From Acetobacteraceae bacterium (GTDB lineage Bacteria > Pseudomonadota > Alphaproteobacteria > Acetobacterales > Acetobacteraceae): a DNA stretch of 64,000 nt. The DNA lies in NCBI GenBank assembly GCA_031291725.1, contig JARLIM010000031.1, forward strand, positions 20,433 to 84,432, read 5' to 3'. Below the pieces are notes generated by a model. The model did no database searches. It saw only the letters and a list, made by a program, of their open reading frames with translations, and was not told the DNA's origin. Of the stretch, positions 1-9,489 are shown piece by piece. The position numbers and the translations under genes were made by a program. The first letter of the stretch is position 1. Each line of letters begins with the position of its first letter.

Positions 1-2
1 AG

Positions 3-758
3 CCGCTGATCGGAATTTCCTGCTGCACGAAGCTGTTTGGCACCTTTGGGATGGCCAATCACGCTGCCTCTGACACCTATATCCGCGCGACGGATACGTT
101 GGTGGGCGGGGTGCCGGTGCTGGTGCCCGCCAATGGCAAGCGCGCTGATATCGACACGTTGGTGCGACGACTCGACGGTTTCATGTTCACCGGCAGTCGC
201 TCCAATGTCGCCCCGGATGAGTATGACGGCCCGCCACATCCTGAAGGCACGCCCGAAGATGCCGCACGCGATGCCGTCACGTTGCGACTGATCCGGGCTG
301 CGGTGGCGGCGAACGTGCCGGTGTTGGCAATTTGCCGTGGCTTGCAGGAATTCAACGTGGCCATGGGTGGCTCGCTGCATCAGCGTTTGCAGGACCTGCC
401 GGGCCGGATGGACCACGCCACGCCGATGCAGCCCAATCCGCGCATCCGCCAGGGCAAGGCGCATCATGTGCGGCTGGCAGCGGGAAGTTGGCTGCATCGT
501 CTGGCCGGATCGACGACGCTTGCGGTGAACTCGCTGCACAATCAGGGCATCGACCGCCTCGCTCCGGCGCTGGTCGCCGAGGCATGGGCACCGGACGGCA
601 CCATCGAAGCCATCCGCGCGCCGTTACAGAGCTTTGCTGTCGGCGTGCAATGGCACCCGGAATACGACCACGATACCGACGAGGTTTCACGCGGTATTTT
701 CCGTGCCTTCGGTCAGGCCGTGCGCGCCCGGCAACGCATCCTGGCCGCTGCCGAATAG
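3..758 (+). CDS. Class-I glutamine amidotransferase-like hydrolase (peptidase C26), 5'-truncated by window edge
   Basis: This is most of a gamma-glutamyl-gamma-aminobutyrate hydrolase (PuuD-like) or related class-I amidotransferase. The frame is open from position 3 with family-like residues (PLIGISCC) before the first ATG at 51, so the true start lies upstream of the window. The nucleophile elbow AICRGLQE carries the catalytic Cys and VQWHPEYD carries the His-x-Glu pair. Family members hydrolyse gamma-glutamyl amides in the cytoplasm, for example in putrescine or GABA metabolism. No polyamine gene is visible nearby, so the substrate is open. Confidence 0.85.
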   Translation, partial: PLIGISCCTKLFGTFGMANHAASDTYIRATDTLVGGVPVLVPANGKRADIDTLVRRLDGFMFTGSRSNVAPDEYDGPPHPEGTPEDAARDAVTLRLIRAAVAANVPVLAICRGLQEFNVAMGGSLHQRLQDLPGRMDHATPMQPNPRIRQGKAHHVRLAAGSWLHRLAGSTTLAVNSLHNQGIDRLAPALVAEAWAPDGTIEAIRAPLQSFAVGVQWHPEYDHDTDEVSRGIFRAFGQAVRARQRILAAAE

Positions 759-765
759 ACAGCGC

Positions 766-1086
766 TTACCAGATCTGCCGATGGCCCGTGTGGTCAATGC
801 CGTGCAGCAATAGATGCGAGACATACACCAGCAACCCCACTCCGGCGCTGATCGCCAACACGTTGCGCATGACGATGCTGAACCCGTTCTGCCACGGCAA
901 ATGCGCCTCGGCGATCTGCTGCCATGCCAACCTGATAATCGTCAGCACATACAGCGCTGCAAAAACGATATCGAGTTGCATCTGCCGATCATGGCTAAGC
1001 TTGGTCAGCAAATCCGGTCTGTCGATCATCAGTGCCACGTAAAATGACCCGGCACATCCGCACAGAAACATCAAGACAATGAACAT
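766..1086 (-). CDS. Small three-helix membrane protein, unknown function
   Basis: The gene encodes about 106 residues with three hydrophobic stretches: residues near the N terminus (FIVLMFLCGCAG), a middle helix (VFAALYVLTIIRLAW) and a C-terminal helix (VLAISAGVGLLVYVSHLLL). The tail is His-rich (HGIDHTGHRQIW). I chose the ATG at 1086 because GGTGAG lies five bases before it; a GTG at 1101 would add five residues. It converges on the amidotransferase gene with a 7-base gap. I do not recognise a family. An inner-membrane location is inferred only from hydrophobicity. Confidence 0.55.
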   Translation of the reverse strand: MFIVLMFLCGCAGSFYVALMIDRPDLLTKLSHDRQMQLDIVFAALYVLTIIRLAWQQIAEAHLPWQNGFSIVMRNVLAISAGVGLLVYVSHLLLHGIDHTGHRQIW

Positions 1087-1143
1087 CGTCTCACCCGCCA
1101 CATGGTTCGCCGCACCCTCCAGTGCAGACGAACCATGACATGT

Positions 1144-1269
1144 TCAGCGGTAGTAATAAACCGGACGATAACCATGACCAGGTACAACTATACACCCACC
1201 CAATGCGATGGTTGCCAAGATAACACACACTGAACGGGCCATCCATTTCACGAACACCGCACGCTCCAT
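1144..1269 (-). CDS. Small lipoprotein
   Basis: A peptide of about 41 residues has a positively charged start, a hydrophobic core (ARSVCVILATIALGGC) and a lipobox LGGC. A short mature tail rich in Tyr, Pro and Arg (GHGYRPVYYYR) follows. Many proteobacteria carry such tiny lipoproteins with Tyr/Pro tails, and their role is unknown. The start is uncertain. The same frame opens at 1335, and ATGs at 1269 and 1242 are both possible; no strong ribosome-binding site separates them. It would be exported and lipid-anchored if signal peptidase II cleaves before the Cys. Confidence 0.5.
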   Translation of the reverse strand: MERAVFVKWMARSVCVILATIALGGCIVVPGHGYRPVYYYR

Positions 1270-1335
1270 CGGTTGAACTCGTATTTTATAGCATGAATAT
1301 CGAGGCAATTTTGTGTCTTTCATTACAATTTGCAA

Positions 1336-1627
1336 CGGTTACAACAGTTTAATGACGAAGATATCTGCCTGTTTCTTTTGATTTTTCTGTAATTAATCTA
1401 TCGAAACAGATTGAGGGCGATGGCAGCGCCCGTCATCTGGCAGCCCCAAATCGATCATCACAAAAATCTCACAAAAATGTTACTCGCCAAAAATTCACTG
1501 ATAAAAATTCGTCAACTCTGCGCTGCCGGAGGCAACTGAGGGGAGGTACGGATTGTCCGCCTCGGTGCGCGCCATATTGTCGTCAAAACCGCCCTGAATC
1601 GCCCGATACATTTTACGGGAGCGCCAG
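1336..1627. promoter_or_regulatory. Intergenic region upstream of the glycosyltransferase gene, with a one-turn direct repeat
   Basis: No gene is seen here. The left half is AT-rich compared with its surroundings. Two copies of TCACAAAAAT start at 1458 and 1469, spaced 11 bases (one helical turn), which is the usual geometry of tandem protein-binding half sites. It probably holds the promoters for the small lipoprotein (left) and the multidomain glycosyltransferase (right). No convincing -35/-10 pair was identified. Confidence 0.25.
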
Positions 1628-4600
1628 ATGAACGACATGCCCCGGCTGCTGCAACCGATCCTGCAAGACCAATCCAGCGCCATTGCCGATGGCAGGGGCG
1701 AGACGATGATCCTGAATTCCGGATTGTTCGATGCCATCTGGTATCTGGCACGCCACACCGATGTGGCAAAATCTGGGCTCGATGCGCTGAGCCATTACCT
1801 CGACACTGGCTGGCGTGAGGGACGCTGGCCGAATGCGTATTTCGATGTGGAGTTCTACCTCACCCAACACCCGGACATTGCCCGCGCCGGGATCGACCCA
1901 TTGCTGCATTACATCCTCGCCGGTGAGGCGGCGGGCTGGGCACCGTCGGAATTCTTCGAGCCCGCCTGGTACGCCACCGAACATCTGCTCGCCCCCGGCC
2001 AATCCCCGCTGGCGCATTTCCTCGCCCATCGCTTCACCGGCAAAGTCAGCCCGATGGCGGCGTTCGATGTGGCCTTCTACATGACGCGCAACCCCGATCT
2101 CGCACGCGCGGCTGTGGACCCGTTCGAGCATTATCGCCTCTACGGCTATCGCGAGGGCCGCGATCCTTCGGCGCAGTTCGACACCAAATACTATCTGCAT
2201 CGCTATCTCGACGGCGCTTTGGACGAAAACCCGCTGCTGCATTGGCGGCGCTACCGGCATATCCTTACCCTGCGCACCCAACGCCCACGCGACGAGGCAA
2301 GCGTGTTCGAACAGGCCCGCCGCTCCTCACGCCCTGGCCCCGGATTCGAAGAATTCCAACCGCTGCCGCGCAACGCCGCGCGGCAGGCGAAGTTGCTCGC
2401 GTATTACCTGCCGCAATTCCATCAAACGGCGGAGAATGACCGTTGGTGGGGACGTGGTTTCACGGAATGGACGGCGATTGCCCGCGCCATGCCGCGTTTC
2501 GAAGGCCATTACCAGCCGCGCATCCCGCGCGACCTCGGCAGCTACGACCTGGCCAATCCCGAGACAATGCGTCGGCAGATCGCGATGGCGCAGGGGGCCG
2601 GGATTTTCGGCTTTGTGCATTATTTCTACTGGTTCAACGGCCAACGTCTGCTCGCCACCCCCACCGAGACGATGCTGGCCGATCCCAGCCTGGATTTCCC
2701 GTTTTGCCTGATGTGGGCCAATGAGAATTGGAGCCGCAGATGGGATGGCTCCGAACAGGATGTGCTGATCCGCCAAGATTACCGCGAGGAGGACGAGCCT
2801 GCCCTGATTGCTGAATTCGCCCGTCATTTTGCCGATCCGCGCTATATCCGCTTCGGCGGACGGCCGGTGCTGATGCTTTATCGCGCGGGCATCATTCCCG
2901 ATTGTGCGGCGATGCTGGCACGCGTTCGGCAGGAATTCCGCGTGCGCTTCGCCGAAGATCCGATCTTTCTGATGGCGCAGAGCTTCGAGGATCGCGACCC
3001 GGCCAACTTCGGCTGTGATGGCGCCATCGAGTTCCCGCCGCACAAACTCACCAAAGCCGTCCGCTCGATCAACCAGAAAATCCGCAGTTTTGACCCGATG
3101 ATGCGCGGCCAGATCTTTGCCTATGACGACGTTGTCACCGCCTCGCTGGCCGAGAAGGCACCCGATTACCCGTTGATCCGCTGCGCCCTGCCCAGTTGGG
3201 ACAATGACGCACGGCGCGAGGGCGCGGGCATGGCATTGGCATGGTCGCAGCCGGAGAAATACCAGGCATGGCTGTCCGAACTCATCGCACGTACCGACAC
3301 CAATCGCGTTTTTGGTGAGCGGATTGTGGCGATCAATGCGTGGAATGAATGGGCAGAGGGTGCCTATCTGGAGCCGGACGTGCATTTCGGTGCCGCCTAT
3401 CTCAACGCCACCGCCCGCGCTGTCGCCAGATTGCCGGATCAAGGCGTGCGCGAACGTCTGCTGCTGGTGGGACATGACGCCTTCCCCGCCGGCGCGCAAA
3501 TGCTGCTGCTCAACATCGGCCGCCAGTTGATCGAGGCGCACGGGGTGGAGGTTGAGTTTCTGCTGCTCGGCGATGGCAAGCTGAAACCCGATTACGCTGC
3601 CCTCGCCCCCACCCATATCGCCGGTGACCGTCCGGCCTTGGAGGCGTGGTTGAAGGTGGCAGCCAAGCGCGGGGTGAGCCAGGCGCTGGTCAACACATCC
3701 GTCGCCGCCCGCGTGACTGCCGCGCTCGATCAGGTGGGGATCGGCGCGATTCAGTTGGTGCATGAACTGCCCAGGGTGATCGCCGAATACGGCATGCTGC
3801 CAGGATTGCGTGCCGGCGCGCGGCTGGCACGGCGGGTCATCTTCCCGGCAGCCTGTGTGCGCGATGCCTTCCCACTGCTGGAGCAAATGAAACCGGCGCA
3901 AATCCGACTATTGCCGCAGGGCCTCTACAGCCAGATCAGGTGCGATCCCGCCGCCCGGATGCGCACGCGCGAGGCACTCGGCATTCCCGACACGGCACGA
4001 CTGGTGCTCGGCGCGGGTTATGGCGATATGCGCAAGGGCATCGATCTCTTCCTGCAAGTGGCACGACAAGCCTGGAACCATGCGGCCGGGCGCGACATTC
4101 ATTTCTGCTGGGTCGGCGACATGGCGCATTCATTGGCAACCTATCTCGCCCCGGAGATCGAGGCGGCGAAGGCCAGTGGGCTGGGGCATTTCCCCGGCTT
4201 TCAAGCCGATATGCAGGGCTACATGAACGCCGCCGACGCCTTCGCCCTCACTTCGCGCGAAGACCCATTCCCGTCAGTGGCGTTGGAGGCATTGGCGAGC
4301 GGGATGCAGGTGGTGGCGTTTGCCAATACCGGCGGCATTGCCGATCTGCTGCGTGACCCGGCGCTAGGGCGGGTGGTGCCGATGTCCGATTCAGCGGCGA
4401 TGGCAGAGGCGGTGTGCGCGCTGGCGGTGGTTCTGCCGCCGGCGGCACGGGCCGAGCGGGCGGCGATGGCGCAGGCACGGTTCGATTTCGGCGATTATGT
4501 GCGCGAGATCCTGGCCGAACTGCGCCCGGGGGCACCCCGGATTTCGGTCGCCATTCCCAGCCACAACTACGCCCACCACCTTGCCGAACGTCTTGGCTCG

Positions 4601-5371
4601 GTTTTCGCACAAACACCTGCGCTGGAGGAAATTCTGCTGCTCGACGATGCCTCCACCGATGACAGCGTGGCCATTGCCTGCCAGACCGCCGGCGAATGGC
4701 GGCGCGTGCTGCGGATGGATCTGCGGGCGGAGAATTCCGGCTCGGTATTCCGGCAATGGCAGCGCGCGGCGGAATTGGCGCGCGGCGATTACCTCTGGAT
4801 CGCCGAGGCTGACGATGCCGCCAGCCCCAACATGCTCGCCCGCCTCGCCGATCTACTCGCCCGCCACGACAACCTCGATCTCGTCTTCTGCGACAGCCGC
4901 GCCATCGATGCGGCGGGGGGGGAGGTGATGCCCAGTTATCAGGACTATTACCGCCAGAGCGGGATCGATTGTCTGTTGCACGATGGCCTGTTCACCGCAC
5001 GGGAGTTTCTGGAAAACGCGCTGTCCATACGCAACGCCATCCTCAATGCCAGCGCGGTGATCTTCCGCACCGAGGCGTTGCGCGCTGCGATGGCGCGGTG
5101 TGCGGCTGAGTTGGATGAATGGCGGGTGGCGGGGGATTGGCGGGTGTATGTCGAGATGCTGCACCAAAGCCAGGGCCGCGTTGGCTATCTTGCCAGCCCG
5201 CTCAACCTCCATCGCCGCCATGCGGGCAGTGTGACCGCCCAACTCGCACCGGAGGAAATGCGCAGCGAAATTGCGCGGATGCACAAGGTGATCAACAGTG
5301 CATTGGGGCCGGATAAGGCGCGCGAGAAGGCGCAGAAGACGTATCTGGCATCGTTGCGCGGTGTGAAATGA
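1628..5371 (+). CDS. Multidomain polysaccharide protein: repeats + WbsX-like (GT99/GH99-type) + GT4 + GT2
   Basis: The 1247 residues hold four parts. Residues about 34-215 carry five degenerate ~39-residue repeats beginning FD-x-x-[WF]-Y-L and ending in HY-x-x-G-x-x-E-G-R. Residues about 255-600 match the WbsX-type family seen in O-antigen clusters, with landmarks AYYLPQFH, GFTEW and WANENW. Residues about 609-960 resemble a GT4 glycosyltransferase, with an E-x7-E-like element near 875-895 (SREDPFPSVALEA). Residues about 972-1247 are a GT2 domain with DDASTDD and the acidic EADD. It probably builds or modifies surface polysaccharide or a glycoprotein glycan. It stands alone, with no wzx or wzy nearby. 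A run of eight Gs near 4915 lies in frame in the GT2 part. Confidence 0.88.
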   Translation: MNDMPRLLQPILQDQSSAIADGRGETMILNSGLFDAIWYLARHTDVAKSGLDALSHYLDTGWREGRWPNAYFDVEFYLTQHPDIARAGIDPLLHYILAGEAAGWAPSEFFEPAWYATEHLLAPGQSPLAHFLAHRFTGKVSPMAAFDVAFYMTRNPDLARAAVDPFEHYRLYGYREGRDPSAQFDTKYYLHRYLDGALDENPLLHWRRYRHILTLRTQRPRDEASVFEQARRSSRPGPGFEEFQPLPRNAARQAKLLAYYLPQFHQTAENDRWWGRGFTEWTAIARAMPRFEGHYQPRIPRDLGSYDLANPETMRRQIAMAQGAGIFGFVHYFYWFNGQRLLATPTETMLADPSLDFPFCLMWANENWSRRWDGSEQDVLIRQDYREEDEPALIAEFARHFADPRYIRFGGRPVLMLYRAGIIPDCAAMLARVRQEFRVRFAEDPIFLMAQSFEDRDPANFGCDGAIEFPPHKLTKAVRSINQKIRSFDPMMRGQIFAYDDVVTASLAEKAPDYPLIRCALPSWDNDARREGAGMALAWSQPEKYQAWLSELIARTDTNRVFGERIVAINAWNEWAEGAYLEPDVHFGAAYLNATARAVARLPDQGVRERLLLVGHDAFPAGAQMLLLNIGRQLIEAHGVEVEFLLLGDGKLKPDYAALAPTHIAGDRPALEAWLKVAAKRGVSQALVNTSVAARVTAALDQVGIGAIQLVHELPRVIAEYGMLPGLRAGARLARRVIFPAACVRDAFPLLEQMKPAQIRLLPQGLYSQIRCDPAARMRTREALGIPDTARLVLGAGYGDMRKGIDLFLQVARQAWNHAAGRDIHFCWVGDMAHSLATYLAPEIEAAKASGLGHFPGFQADMQGYMNAADAFALTSREDPFPSVALEALASGMQVVAFANTGGIADLLRDPALGRVVPMSDSAAMAEAVCALAVVLPPAARAERAAMAQARFDFGDYVREILAELRPGAPRISVAIPSHNYAHHLAERLGSVFAQTPALEEILLLDDASTDDSVAIACQTAGEWRRVLRMDLRAENSGSVFRQWQRAAELARGDYLWIAEADDAASPNMLARLADLLARHDNLDLVFCDSRAIDAAGGEVMPSYQDYYRQSGIDCLLHDGLFTAREFLENALSIRNAILNASAVIFRTEALRAAMARCAAELDEWRVAGDWRVYVEMLHQSQGRVGYLASPLNLHRRHAGSVTAQLAPEEMRSEIARMHKVINSALGPDKAREKAQKTYLASLRGVK

Positions 5372-5471
5372 CGCCTATGGGAGACTGAACTCGGGTTGAA
5401 CCAACATCCCCCGTCATGGCTGCACATCGTGCCACAATGACGCAGTGGAGTGGTCAAGTTTCACCCCTCCA

Positions 5472-6218
5472 TCATAACGCCTCAACCCGCCGTGCCCCGA
5501 TCAGAAATTCGTGGTTGCCTTCCGGCCCGGTGATCGGGCTTTCGGAAATGCCCACCACCTCCCAACCGGGCAGAGCTTCCCACCATGCCCGAATGCGCGC
5601 GCAAACCTCTTGATGCACCGCCGGATCGCGCACCACGCCCTTGGCCCCCACCTGCCCCGGCCCGGCCTCGAATTGCGGTTTGATCAACGCCACCGCCCAG
5701 GCACCGGGCACACACAGCGCGAGCGGATTGGGCAGCAAGGTCTGCAAGCCGATAAAGCTGGCATCGCACACCAAAGCGCCAATCGGCTCGGCGATCTGCT
5801 CTGGCGTCAGATGGCGGGCATTGGTTTTTTCCATCACCACCACGCGCGCATCCGAGCGCAATTTCCACGCAAGCTGCCCGTGGCCGACATCGACGGCATA
5901 GACTTTCGCAGCCCCGTTGGTCAGCAGCACATCGGTGAAGCCGCCGGTGGAGGCGCCAACGTCAAGGCAGATGAGACCGGCGGGGTCAAAGCCGAATGCC
6001 GCCAACCCATGCGCCAATTTCAGCCCGCCGCGCGACACCCAAGGGTGATCCTGGCCTTTGACATCCAGCGGCGCATCCTCGGCCAGCAATTGCCCGGCTT
6101 TTTCCACCCGACGGTCGCCGGTGTAGATTTTGCCTGCCAGAATCAGCGCCTGCGCCCTCGTGCGGCTTTCCACCAGGCCGCGATCGACGAGGGCCTGATC
6201 GGCGCGAATTTTCGCCAC
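5472..6218 (-). CDS. tlyA: TlyA-family rRNA 2'-O-methyltransferase
   Basis: The protein has 248 residues, normal for the family. An S4-type RNA-binding domain occupies roughly residues 1-65 (ADQALVDRGLVESRTRAQ). An FtsJ-like SAM methyltransferase follows, with the SAM motif LDVGASTGGFTDVLL and later an acidic YAVDVGHGQL. Family members methylate ribose 2'-OH of cytidines in 16S/23S rRNA, and some have haemolysin annotations. It starts with GTG directly after the dxs stop codon, so it is the last gene of the xseB-ispA-dxs-tlyA operon and is translationally coupled. Confidence 0.93.
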   Translation of the reverse strand: MAKIRADQALVDRGLVESRTRAQALILAGKIYTGDRRVEKAGQLLAEDAPLDVKGQDHPWVSRGGLKLAHGLAAFGFDPAGLICLDVGASTGGFTDVLLTNGAAKVYAVDVGHGQLAWKLRSDARVVVMEKTNARHLTPEQIAEPIGALVCDASFIGLQTLLPNPLALCVPGAWAVALIKPQFEAGPGQVGAKGVVRDPAVHQEVCARIRAWWEALPGWEVVGISESPITGPEGNHEFLIGARRVEAL

Positions 6219-8126
6219 TTACCCGCGCGCCAGTTTCACCGTGGCGGCGATGTCCTTCGCCGTCAGACCGGCATCGATCCATTGCTTGGCCGGGCTGTCA
6301 TGCTCCAGGAAGCGATCCGGCAGCGTCATCGGGCGGAAGCGCAGCTTGCCATCCAGCAGACCGGCCCAGGCCAGATGCTGCATCACGGCGGCACTGAAGC
6401 CGCCCATCGAGCCATCTTCCACCGAGATCAGAACCGCATGATTGCGTGCCAGATCCTCGATCAGCTTGGTGTCGATCGGCTTGGCGAAACGGGCATCGGC
6501 GATGGTGACGTCAATGCCCTCCGCCGCCAACAACTCAGCGGCAGCCTTGCATTCCGCCAAACGGGTGCCAAGGCAGAGAATGGCGGCATGCGTGCCCTCG
6601 CGCACAATTCGTCCCTTGCCGATCGGCAGCACGTCTCCGCGCATGGGCAGTTCAATCCCGAGGCCCTCACCACGCGGGAAGCGCACGGCGCTGGCGCGGT
6701 CGTTGATCTGGGCGACGGTTGCGATGGCGTGCACCAATTCGGCTTCGTCCGACGGCCCCATGATCACCAGATCGGGCAGACAGCCGAGATACGCCAGATC
6801 GAAACTGCCTGCATGCGTCGCCCCATCGGCCCCCACCGGACCGGCGCGGTCGATGGCAAAGCGGACGGGCAGCGATTGCAGCACCACGTCATGCACCAAT
6901 TGGTCGTAGCCGCGTTGCAGGAAGGTGGAATAGATCGCGCAGAACGGCGCCATCCCCTCGGTGGCCATCCCGGCGGCGAAGGTGACGGCGTGCTGCTCGG
7001 CAATCGCCACGTCGAAACAGCGATTGGGATAGGCCTTGGCGAAGCGGTCAAGCCCGGTGCCGGAGGGCATGGCGGCGGTGACGGCGACGATTTTGTCGTT
7101 GCGGCTCGCCTCATCGATCAGCGCATCGGCAAACACGCGGGTATATGTCGGCGGGCCGGGCGGGGCTTTGACCTGCACGCCGGTGGCCACATCGAACTTC
7201 GCCACCGCATGCAGCTTATCCGCCGAGGCTTCGGCAGGCGCGTAGCCATGGCCTTTTTTGGTGATGCAATGCAACAGGATCGGGCCGTGATCATCCGCCT
7301 CGCGCACATTGCGCAGGATCGGCAGCAGATGCTCCAGATTATGGCCGTCCACCGGGCCGACATAATAGAAGCCCAGTTCCTCGAACAACGTGCCGCCGGT
7401 GAGCATGCCACGGGCGAATTCCTCCGCCCGGCGGGCCGTGCGCTCGATGCCGCGCGGGAATTTCTTCGCCATCTTGATGGCAATGTCACGCAAGCTGAGG
7501 AAGCTCTGCGATGACAGCAGGCGCGACAAATAGGCGCTCATCGCACCCACTGGCGGTGCGATGGACATATCGTTGTCGTTGAGAATCACCACCAGACGCG
7601 ATTTCAGTGCACCGGCATTGTTCATCGCCTCATAGGCCATGCCGGCGGAAATCGAGCCATCGCCGATCACCGCGATCACGTTGCGCGGTGTGCCCAACAG
7701 ATCAGACGCCACCGCCATGCCCAGACCGGCCGAGATCGAGGTGGAGGAATGGCCGGCGCCAAACGGATCGTATTCGCTCTCCGCCCGCCGCGTGAAGCCC
7801 GCCAAACCGCCGCCCTGACGGATGGTGCGAATGCGGTCACGACGTCCGGTGAGAATCTTGTGCGGATAGCATTGATGACCGACATCCCAGATCAACCGGT
7901 CATGCGGCGTGTCGAACACCGCGTGAAGGGCCACCGTCAGTTCGATCACCCCCAGCGAGGCACCAAGATGCCCGCCGGTGGTGGAGACCGCATCGATCGT
8001 TTCGGCGCGCAACTCTTCCGCCAAGGCCTGCAACTGTTCGACGGAGAAATTGCGCATATCCGCAGGATAGCGTACCCGATCGAGATGCGGCGTCACAGGG
8101 CGAGGGGCGGAGACAGGGGCGTTCAT
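6219..8126 (-). CDS. dxs: 1-deoxy-D-xylulose-5-phosphate synthase
   Basis: The 635-residue enzyme condenses pyruvate and glyceraldehyde-3-phosphate to DXP, the first step of the MEP isoprenoid pathway; it uses thiamine diphosphate and Mg. Visible are the ThDP motif beginning [16 protein letters not shown], the DXS-typical [15 protein letters not shown], and a transketolase-like pyrimidine domain ([13 protein letters not shown]). The length is standard. It follows ispA by 3 bases and abuts tlyA, so the operon supplies isoprenoid precursors and prenyl diphosphates together. ATG start at 8126. Confidence 0.97.
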   Translation of the reverse strand: MNAPVSAPRPVTPHLDRVRYPADMRNFSVEQLQALAEELRAETIDAVSTTGGHLGASLGVIELTVALHAVFDTPHDRLIWDVGHQCYPHKILTGRRDRIRTIRQGGGLAGFTRRAESEYDPFGAGHSSTSISAGLGMAVASDLLGTPRNVIAVIGDGSISAGMAYEAMNNAGALKSRLVVILNDNDMSIAPPVGAMSAYLSRLLSSQSFLSLRDIAIKMAKKFPRGIERTARRAEEFARGMLTGGTLFEELGFYYVGPVDGHNLEHLLPILRNVREADDHGPILLHCITKKGHGYAPAEASADKLHAVAKFDVATGVQVKAPPGPPTYTRVFADALIDEASRNDKIVAVTAAMPSGTGLDRFAKAYPNRCFDVAIAEQHAVTFAAGMATEGMAPFCAIYSTFLQRGYDQLVHDVVLQSLPVRFAIDRAGPVGADGATHAGSFDLAYLGCLPDLVIMGPSDEAELVHAIATVAQINDRASAVRFPRGEGLGIELPMRGDVLPIGKGRIVREGTHAAILCLGTRLAECKAAAELLAAEGIDVTIADARFAKPIDTKLIEDLARNHAVLISVEDGSMGGFSAAVMQHLAWAGLLDGKLRFRPMTLPDRFLEHDSPAKQWIDAGLTAKDIAATVKLARG

Positions 8127-8129
8127 CGT

Positions 8130-9017
8130 TCAGCTCTTCCGGGCAACAACCAGCGCGGCCAGCGCGCGCAAATGGGCAGCCTTATCGCCAAAGCCATCCA
8201 AATGCTCAGCGGCTTGCTGTGCCAACATATCGGCCTGCAACTTGGCACGTTCCAGGCCCAAAATCGATACCAGCGTTGCCTTACCGGCGGCGGCATCCTT
8301 GCCGGTGGCTTTGCCGACGTCTTCGGCGGTGCCTTCCACGTCAAGAATATCGTCGGCAATCTGGAAGGCAGCGCCGACATCGCGGCCATAGCTGACCAAC
8401 AAATGGCGCTGCATCTGGTTCGCACGCCCCAGAATGGCACCCGCTTCGGCGGAATATTGGATCAGGCGGCCGGTCTTGAGCGCTTGCAGACGACCGATTT
8501 CGTCCGCCGTGAGGGATTTGCCCTCAGAGGCGATGTCGATCATCTGACCGCCCACCATCCCATGCGCACCAGAGGCGCGGCCCAGGGCCAGCACCAATTC
8601 GCAGCGTGCATCCGGGTTGGAATGGGTGTCCGGCTCGGCGAGCACTTCGAAGGCGCGGGTCAGCAAGGCGTCACCGGCCAGAATGGCAGTGGCCTCGTCG
8701 AACGCCTTATGGGTGCTGGGCTTGCCGCGACGCATATCGTCATCATCCATCGCAGGCAGATCGTCATGCACCAGCGAATAGGCGTGCAGCATCTCAACCG
8801 AGGCGGCCACGCGGGCCGAGCAGCGGCGATCGACGCCGAACAGCGAGGCAGCTTCCATCACCATGAAGGCGCGCATCCGCTTGCCACCGCCGAGCACGGC
8901 ATAGCGCATGGCTTCCACCACACGCGACTCAGCGCCTTCCGGCACCGGCAGCAGATCATTCAGCGCCCGTTCCACCTCATAGGCGGTGGCGGCCAGGGCT
9001 TCGTTGAGCGTGGTCAT
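8130..9017 (-). CDS. ispA: Polyprenyl (farnesyl/geranylgeranyl) diphosphate synthase
   Basis: This 295-residue short-chain isoprenyl diphosphate synthase elongates allylic diphosphates with IPP. The first Asp-rich motif is at residues about 85-94 (DDLPAMDDDD) and the second is ADDILD near residue 215. The usual GKR-x-RP element is GGKRMRAF, with Ala in place of Pro. Position between xseB and dxs is the conserved alphaproteobacterial arrangement and supports IspA. Product chain length cannot be read reliably from sequence alone. Confidence 0.94.
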   Translation of the reverse strand: MTTLNEALAATAYEVERALNDLLPVPEGAESRVVEAMRYAVLGGGKRMRAFMVMEAASLFGVDRRCSARVAASVEMLHAYSLVHDDLPAMDDDDMRRGKPSTHKAFDEATAILAGDALLTRAFEVLAEPDTHSNPDARCELVLALGRASGAHGMVGGQMIDIASEGKSLTADEIGRLQALKTGRLIQYSAEAGAILGRANQMQRHLLVSYGRDVGAAFQIADDILDVEGTAEDVGKATGKDAAAGKATLVSILGLERAKLQADMLAQQAAEHLDGFGDKAAHLRALAALVVARKS

Positions 9018-9021
9018 GCCC

Positions 9022-9270
9022 TCAATTCTCCGTCTTCAACGAAAGGCTGCCATCAGCGGCGGCGACAATGGCCTGCACGCGGGCATCGGCTTCGGCAAGC
9101 TTGGCTTCGCAATGCGCGCGCAGGGCGGCACCGCGCTCATAGGCCCCAATGGCATCTTCCAGCTTGAGCTGGCCGCCTTCGAGGCCTTTGACGATCCGTT
9201 CCAACTCAGCGAGCGCATCCTCGAAGGACATCGCGGCAATGTCGGCCGGAGCCGGGTGTGTGGCAGACAT
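9022..9270 (-). CDS. xseB: Exodeoxyribonuclease VII small subunit
   Basis: This 82-residue protein has the typical family core: MSFEDALAELERIVKGLEGG, then LEDAIGAYERGAALRAHCEAKL, which form two helices. XseB binds several-fold to XseA to make exonuclease VII, which degrades single-stranded DNA to oligonucleotides. It is the first gene of the xseB-ispA-dxs-tlyA operon; only 4 bases separate it from ispA. The short Ala/Pro-rich N terminus (SATHPAPADIAA) precedes the core. xseA is not in the window. Confidence 0.95.
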   Translation of the reverse strand: MSATHPAPADIAAMSFEDALAELERIVKGLEGGQLKLEDAIGAYERGAALRAHCEAKLAEADARVQAIVAAADGSLSLKTEN

Positions 9271-9489
9271 GCGGAAATCCCTTCCGAACCGCGCCAGCGC
9301 GCGGGAAGCCCTGCGTCGTAGACAAATACGCGGCCCTCGCCAACCCTTTTATGTCGGAGTGTAAGCGACGGAACGAAACTGGGATGGCCTACGACATTGC
9401 GGCAATCAGCATACGAACTTGCAAAGACAGCGATATTCCGCCGAGATGGCGGCTGTTTGCGCGCAGGCGCCATGCAGGGGAGCGGCTGG

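Noticed and set aside
2327..3901. Long 524-residue open frame on the minus strand
   Set aside because: It lies fully within the multidomain glycosyltransferase; the plus-strand protein has clear domains, and the minus one has none.
5511..7514. 667-residue open frame on the plus strand
   Set aside because: It is antisense to dxs and tlyA, both of which have full family motifs. High GC content produces such open frames.
7749..9167. 472-residue open frame on the plus strand
   Set aside because: It is antisense to dxs, ispA and xseB and shows no recognisable domain.
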